64,000 nt of DNA from Alphaproteobacteria bacterium. Lineage in GTDB: Bacteria; Pseudomonadota; Alphaproteobacteria; DSM-16000; Inquilinaceae. How positions within the stretch are numbered: the stretch's first letter is position 1; every line of letters begins with the position of its first letter. Of the stretch, positions 62,881 to 64,000 are shown one piece after another. The stretch is taken from NCBI GenBank assembly GCA_028277405.1, contig JANQGH010000068.1, positions 1-64,000 of the forward strand, in the 5' to 3' direction. The translations under genes were made by a program, and so were the position numbers. The notes under the pieces were generated by a model. The model was not told the origin of the DNA. It did no database searches and saw nothing but the letters and a program-made list of their open reading frames with translations.

Positions 62881-63739
62881 CCAGGCGCGCGTTGCTCGAC
62901 GGCAAAAGCGGTGGCATGACGCGCCGCCAGCTTGGGTCATCGGTGGCGCGGGCCAGAATGCCTTTCATGACCGCAACGCCGTCTTCATGGTCGACCGCGT
63001 CGATCCGGGCCTTGGCGAGCCGGATCAGCCTTGGCGCATCCTCGCCTTCCGGCGAGCGGCAAAGGGCGGCCAAGTCGGGCGCGAACAGGTTCGGCAAGCC
63101 GCCGATCAGCCCGGCACCGCCGGCCGCCAGCAGGTCCGGCAAGACCCTGTCGTCGCCCGTGAAGATCGCGAGATCGGGAAAGGTCCGGGCCAGCATCACG
63201 CCGGAATCCCGATCGCCCGTCGAGTCCTTGACCCCGACGATCCGCGCGCCGCAGCGATCGACAAGATGGCGGATCAGACCCGGCGTGATCGGGACCCGGC
63301 TGCGATCCGGTATGTGATAGAGAATGATGGGAAGGCTCGGGGCCGTTGCCCTCGTCAGTACCGCCTCGTAGAAGGCTGCAATGCCCGCCTCGTGGGCGGC
63401 ATAATAGTAGGGCGGCAAGACCAGCGCCGCGCGGCAGCCCAGATCAGCGGTCGCATCCAACATGCGAACGGCGCCGTCGATGGTCGAGCCGATCACGGCC
63501 GGGATCAGGCGATCCATGGCGACAGCGCCGCCAGCGGCCATCGCCCGCAGCGCTGCGATCTTCTGCCGGGGCGAAAAAGAGGCCCCCTCACCCGTCGTAC
63601 CGAACACCGAGACGAAATCGCAGCCCTGGTCGAGCAGGCCGGCACTATGGGCACCGAGGCGATCCGCATCGATCTCCAGCCCTTCCGTGACCGGCGTTAG
63701 TGAGGCGGCGATGACACCGCGAAGATCCGTATCGCGCAC
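62822..63739 (-). CDS. DapA-family aldolase/lyase
   Basis: This 305-aa protein is in the dihydrodipicolinate synthase/N-acetylneuraminate lyase family. FGTTGEGASFS is the phosphate/carboxylate loop, YHIPDRS carries the catalytic Tyr and GVKDSTGD the Schiff-base Lys. In a sugar-type operon with a mannosidase and an FCD regulator it is more likely a sugar-acid aldolase or dehydratase than a lysine-pathway enzyme. Translation begins at GTG behind TGGGAGA. Confidence 0.9.
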   Translation of the reverse strand: MRDTDLRGVIAASLTPVTEGLEIDADRLGAHSAGLLDQGCDFVSVFGTTGEGASFSPRQKIAALRAMAAGGAVAMDRLIPAVIGSTIDGAVRMLDATADLGCRAALVLPPYYYAAHEAGIAAFYEAVLTRATAPSLPIILYHIPDRSRVPITPGLIRHLVDRCGARIVGVKDSTGDRDSGVMLARTFPDLAIFTGDDRVLPDLLAAGGAGLIGGLPNLFAPDLAALCRSPEGEDAPRLIRLAKARIDAVDHEDGVAVMKGILARATDDPSWRRVMPPLLPSSNARLDEVEHALAAAGPGPGVAAA

Positions 63740-63777
63740 GCTGACATTCTCCCAGGCTGCGGTGTCATCGTAAACTG

Positions 63778-63798
63778 ATACAATCAGTCATACAATCA
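63778..63798. promoter_or_regulatory. Direct repeat ATACAATCA in the aldolase divergent promoter
   Basis: ATACAATCA is present at 63778-63786 and 63790-63798, 12 bases apart, about one DNA turn. The second copy lies within GTCATACAATC, identical to 11 bases of the dpp promoter (41056-41066). It is a candidate operator for one of the FCD GntR regulators. Confidence 0.5.
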
Positions 63799-63932
63799 AT
63801 GTTTACATCAGCGTGCGATTGCTGCACAGTCCAGCCATGGCAATTCGCGCGGTCACGTTGGCCCGGGTTGGATCGTGGCGACAAGATCGCGGTGGTTGCC
63901 GGCCAAACGACACGCCTAGGGAGGAACCAAAC

Positions 63933-64000
63933 ATGCGGATCGTCAAAACTCTCACGCTGGCCGCGCTGGCCGGAACCATGCTTACGGCGGGCGCCCTGGC
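63933..64000 (+). CDS. Start of an exported protein, probably transporter binding protein (cut by window end)
   Basis: The last bases open with ATG behind GGGAGGAACCAAAC and read a signal peptide of 22 residues (MRIVKTLTLAALAGTMLTAG). The mature protein lies beyond the window. Divergence from a sugar-type operon suggests the binding protein of an ABC importer; that is inference. Confidence 0.65.
   Translation, partial: MRIVKTLTLAALAGTMLTAGAL

Overview
The window is GC-rich and almost every gene family in it (CobW/COG0523 GTPases, class III alcohol dehydrogenase, FCD-type GntR regulators, peptide-type ABC transporters, PhnA, ECF41 sigma factor) points to an alphaproteobacterium. The exact lineage cannot be read from the sequence. 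No rRNA, CRISPR array or complete tRNA was seen.

Layout. (1) 1-1.7 kb: a transposase scrap and an orphan 307-aa protein. (2) 1.7-21.5 kb: a zinc-limitation island. Three palindromic Zur-type boxes (6.27, 10.66 and 17.52 kb) sit at promoters of two Fur/Zur-family regulators, three His-rich COG0523 GTPases, a ZIP-family transporter, a DUF1636 protein, a FecBCD-type uptake operon with a luciferase-like flavoenzyme, second-copy FolE, HisI and CysRS, a WD40 protein, a DUF1826 protein and a class III alcohol dehydrogenase. HisI has lost a zinc-ligand cysteine, and the dehydrogenase has lost two of the four structural-zinc cysteines. (3) 21.5-30.5 kb: mobile-element territory with an intact IS1182-type element, a predicted HNH restriction protein, split IS630 remnants, a small integrative-element module, a HEPN-like protein and a tyrosine integrase beside a 46-nt 3' tRNA-Val fragment (attachment site). 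(4) 31-37.5 kb: ruins of siderophore and ABC genes, then an intact FecBCD-type operon that ends in an unusual 426-aa tandem glutamine-amidotransferase-like protein, then IS5 debris.

(5) 37.9-55.5 kb: a catabolic and uptake island. A GntR regulator and a dppDF-like ATPase pair diverge from a peptide-type binding protein, two permeases, an M24-fold hydrolase with altered metal ligands and a proline-iminopeptidase-like hydrolase. Next come a LysR regulator divergent from phosphonoacetate hydrolase (phnA), a second alkaline-phosphatase-superfamily enzyme and a second complete peptide-type transporter whose two ATPases are fused. I infer uptake and breakdown of a phosphonate-bearing or amide-linked substrate. 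(6) 55.9-64 kb: an alpha/beta hydrolase and CoA-transferase pair, an AhpD-like/ECF41 sigma pair with a textbook ECF41 promoter, and a sugar-type operon (DapA-family aldolase, GntR, GH38 mannosidase) divergent from the start of another exported protein.

How it fits together: zinc starvation would release Zur, turning on zinc import (ZIP and the FecBCD-type system), zinc insertase candidates (COG0523) and low-zinc or spare versions of zinc enzymes. The right half is nutrient scavenging controlled by FCD GntR regulators; a shared CATACAATC motif recurs in three of its promoter regions.
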